Origin: Psychroflexus torquis ATCC 700755
GTDB lineage: Bacteria; Bacteroidota; Bacteroidia; Flavobacteriales; Flavobacteriaceae
Assembly (NCBI RefSeq): GCF_000153485.2
Contig: NC_018721.1
Span: 3,534,001-3,598,000 of the forward strand
Length of the DNA: 64,000 nucleotides
Direction: 5' to 3'
Both the position numbers and the translations under genes were made by a program. The notes beneath the pieces were generated by a model. It had not been told where the DNA came from. It did no database searches and was given only the letters and a program-made list of their open reading frames with translations. Below are positions 62,908 to 64,000 of this stretch, one piece after another. Every line of letters starts with the position of its first letter. Positions within the stretch are counted from its first letter, which is position 1.

Positions 62908-64000
62908 TTACTTTCCAATACAGAAATTAGCGAATATATTCCCAAGCAATTCATCATTGGTGACTTCTCCTGTAATCTCTCCAAAATGGTATAAAGCCTG
63001 TCTTATATCTATCGCAAGTAAGTCTGTGGTTAAGTTCTCATTAAGTCCTTCTTGAACTTTATTGATCTCTTCCAAAGCCAATAACAAAGCATTGTAATGT
63101 CTTGAGTTGGTCACAATGGTATCATTATTCCTTAACGCTCCATCATCTACAAAGCTGAGTAATCGAGTTTGGATTTCTTCTATGCCCGTTTTATCCTTGG
63201 CTGAAATAAAAAGTAGATCCTCAAATTCTTTGGTTAATAAATCTTTATTCTCTGGGGAAAGCAGGTCGGCTTTATTTGCCAGTAGGAGGAAAGAACGTTC
63301 TGGAAAGTCGGTTTCCAACTGATGTATATCTGCTTTAATGCGTTTCCATTCGGTTGTTCTTAACTTTTGCTGGTCATCAAAAAGTTTGGGGCTGTCTATC
63401 AACTTAATAATGACTTGGGACTGTTTAATTTTTTCGAAGGTTCGCTGTATACCCAGTCCTTCAATAGTGTCTTGTGTTTCACGAATGCCAGCGGTATCTA
63501 TAAATCTAAAACCTATACCTCCCATAGAAATCTCATCTTCTATGGTATCTCGAGTAGTACCAGCAATTTCACTTACAATTGCTCGTTCTTCATTGAGCAA
63601 GGCATTCAATAAAGTAGATTTGCCCACATTAGGTTCACCAACAATAGCAACTGGGATACCATTTTTAATGACGTTTCCCACAGCAAATGAATCGATAAGC
63701 CGTGATAAAACTTTCTGTATTTTTAGGACCAAAGCTTGAAATTGCTCGCGGTTGGCAAATTCAACATCTTCTTCAGAAAAATCGAGCTCAAGTTCCATTA
63801 AAGAAGCAAAATCTAAGAGTTCTTGTCGGAGTTCTTGAATTTGGTTTGTAAATCCACCACGCATTTGTTGCATAGCTAGCTGGTGACTTGCAGCATTATC
63901 GCTAGAGACCAAATCGGCCACTGCTTCAGCCTGACTCAAGTCCATTTTACCATTTAAGAAGGCTCTTAATGTAAATTCTCCAGGCTGCGCGGTTCGGCAT
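62908..64000 (-). CDS. mnmE: tRNA uridine-5-carboxymethylaminomethyl(34) synthesis GTPase, partial (N-terminus beyond right edge)
   Basis: 364 residues are visible, reading in frame to the right edge (CRTAQPGEFTLRAFLNGKMD...), so the start codon is outside. The G domain has GEPNVGKSTLLN (Walker A), DTAGIRET (G3) and NKAD (G4); the C-terminal end is NIFANFCIGK, the catalytic C-terminal motif of MnmE. With MnmG it modifies U34 of several tRNAs. About 100 N-terminal residues are missing from the window. Confidence 0.96.
   Translation of the reverse strand, partial: CRTAQPGEFTLRAFLNGKMDLSQAEAVADLVSSDNAASHQLAMQQMRGGFTNQIQELRQELLDFASLMELELDFSEEDVEFANREQFQALVLKIQKVLSRLIDSFAVGNVIKNGIPVAIVGEPNVGKSTLLNALLNEERAIVSEIAGTTRDTIEDEISMGGIGFRFIDTAGIRETQDTIEGLGIQRTFEKIKQSQVIIKLIDSPKLFDDQQKLRTTEWKRIKADIHQLETDFPERSFLLLANKADLLSPENKDLLTKEFEDLLFISAKDKTGIEEIQTRLLSFVDDGALRNNDTIVTNSRHYNALLLALEEINKVQEGLNENLTTDLLAIDIRQALYHFGEITGEVTNDELLGNIFANFCIGK

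Overview
The window is 64 kb of an AT-rich chromosome from a marine or halophilic member of the Flavobacteriaceae (Bacteroidota). Evidence for this: the Bacteroidota -7 promoter box TAnnTTTG precedes several genes; the families are typical of that group (HYC_CC_PP protein, SSS-STAC histidine kinase, DUF3810, DUF2807, LETM1-related protein, DUF4212 symporter, 480-residue GAPDH, BshB1 of bacillithiol synthesis); and sodium or osmolyte transporters are frequent (NhaC, a sodium:solute symporter, a BCCT carrier). Relic insertion sequences and dense intergenic repeats recall Psychroflexus-like genomes, but the genus is inference only.

Layout. 1-8.4 kb: end of an MFS transporter, a coiled-coil membrane protein, GAPDH, MarC, a DUF429 protein, a 162-bp MITE, dihydrolipoyl dehydrogenase, NhaC and BshB1. 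8.5-19.5 kb: a coherent acetate/propionate module, all on the + strand: a zinc-ribbon/HTH protein resembling the DNA-binding half of IS1 transposases, an outer-membrane porin, DUF4212 + sodium:solute symporter, a small membrane protein, an SSS-STAC histidine kinase, a single-domain response regulator, and a 1286-residue protein that fuses a PrpE-like and an Acs-like synthetase. Two strong inverted repeats sit inside this module. 19.7-26.5 kb: tRNA-His, an M28 peptidase, pheT, a thioesterase, an unknown membrane protein and lysA. 26.5-32.6 kb: a minus-strand run of DsbD-like, tilS, pabB and an NADPH-dependent FMN reductase, then two small genes. 32.9-35.6 kb: a PadR-PspC-DUF2807 envelope module. 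35.7-38.8 kb: LETM1-related protein and a long-chain acyl-CoA ligase.

38.9-44 kb is a scarred, accessory-looking segment: a ggt tail with stop codons, the tail of an IS3-family transposase split by a 28-bp minimal MITE, the head of an IS66 transposase, a heavy-metal trio (HMA protein, TonB-dependent receptor, HYC_CC_PP protein), and a 210-bp MITE of the same family as the one at 4.2 kb but in inverted orientation. 44.4-48.1 kb: an osmolyte operon (outer-membrane protein, BCCT carrier, double-UspA protein). 48.4-58.3 kb: a tiny zinc-ribbon protein not starting with ATG, a DUF985 cupin, purL, a DUF3810 metallopeptidase-like protein and two amidohydrolase-family proteins, of which only one module keeps its metal ligands.

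The right end holds recG, flanked on both sides by about 1.1-kb arrays of a degenerate palindromic repeat (core TCATTCCGAC...GAGGAATCT), then mnmE running off the window. The arrays give long but meaningless open frames.

The most unusual items are the fused double synthetase and its regulatory neighbourhood, the 10-bp inverted repeat directly before the porin start codon, the recG-flanking arrays, and the three-member MITE family including one copy reduced to its terminal repeats.
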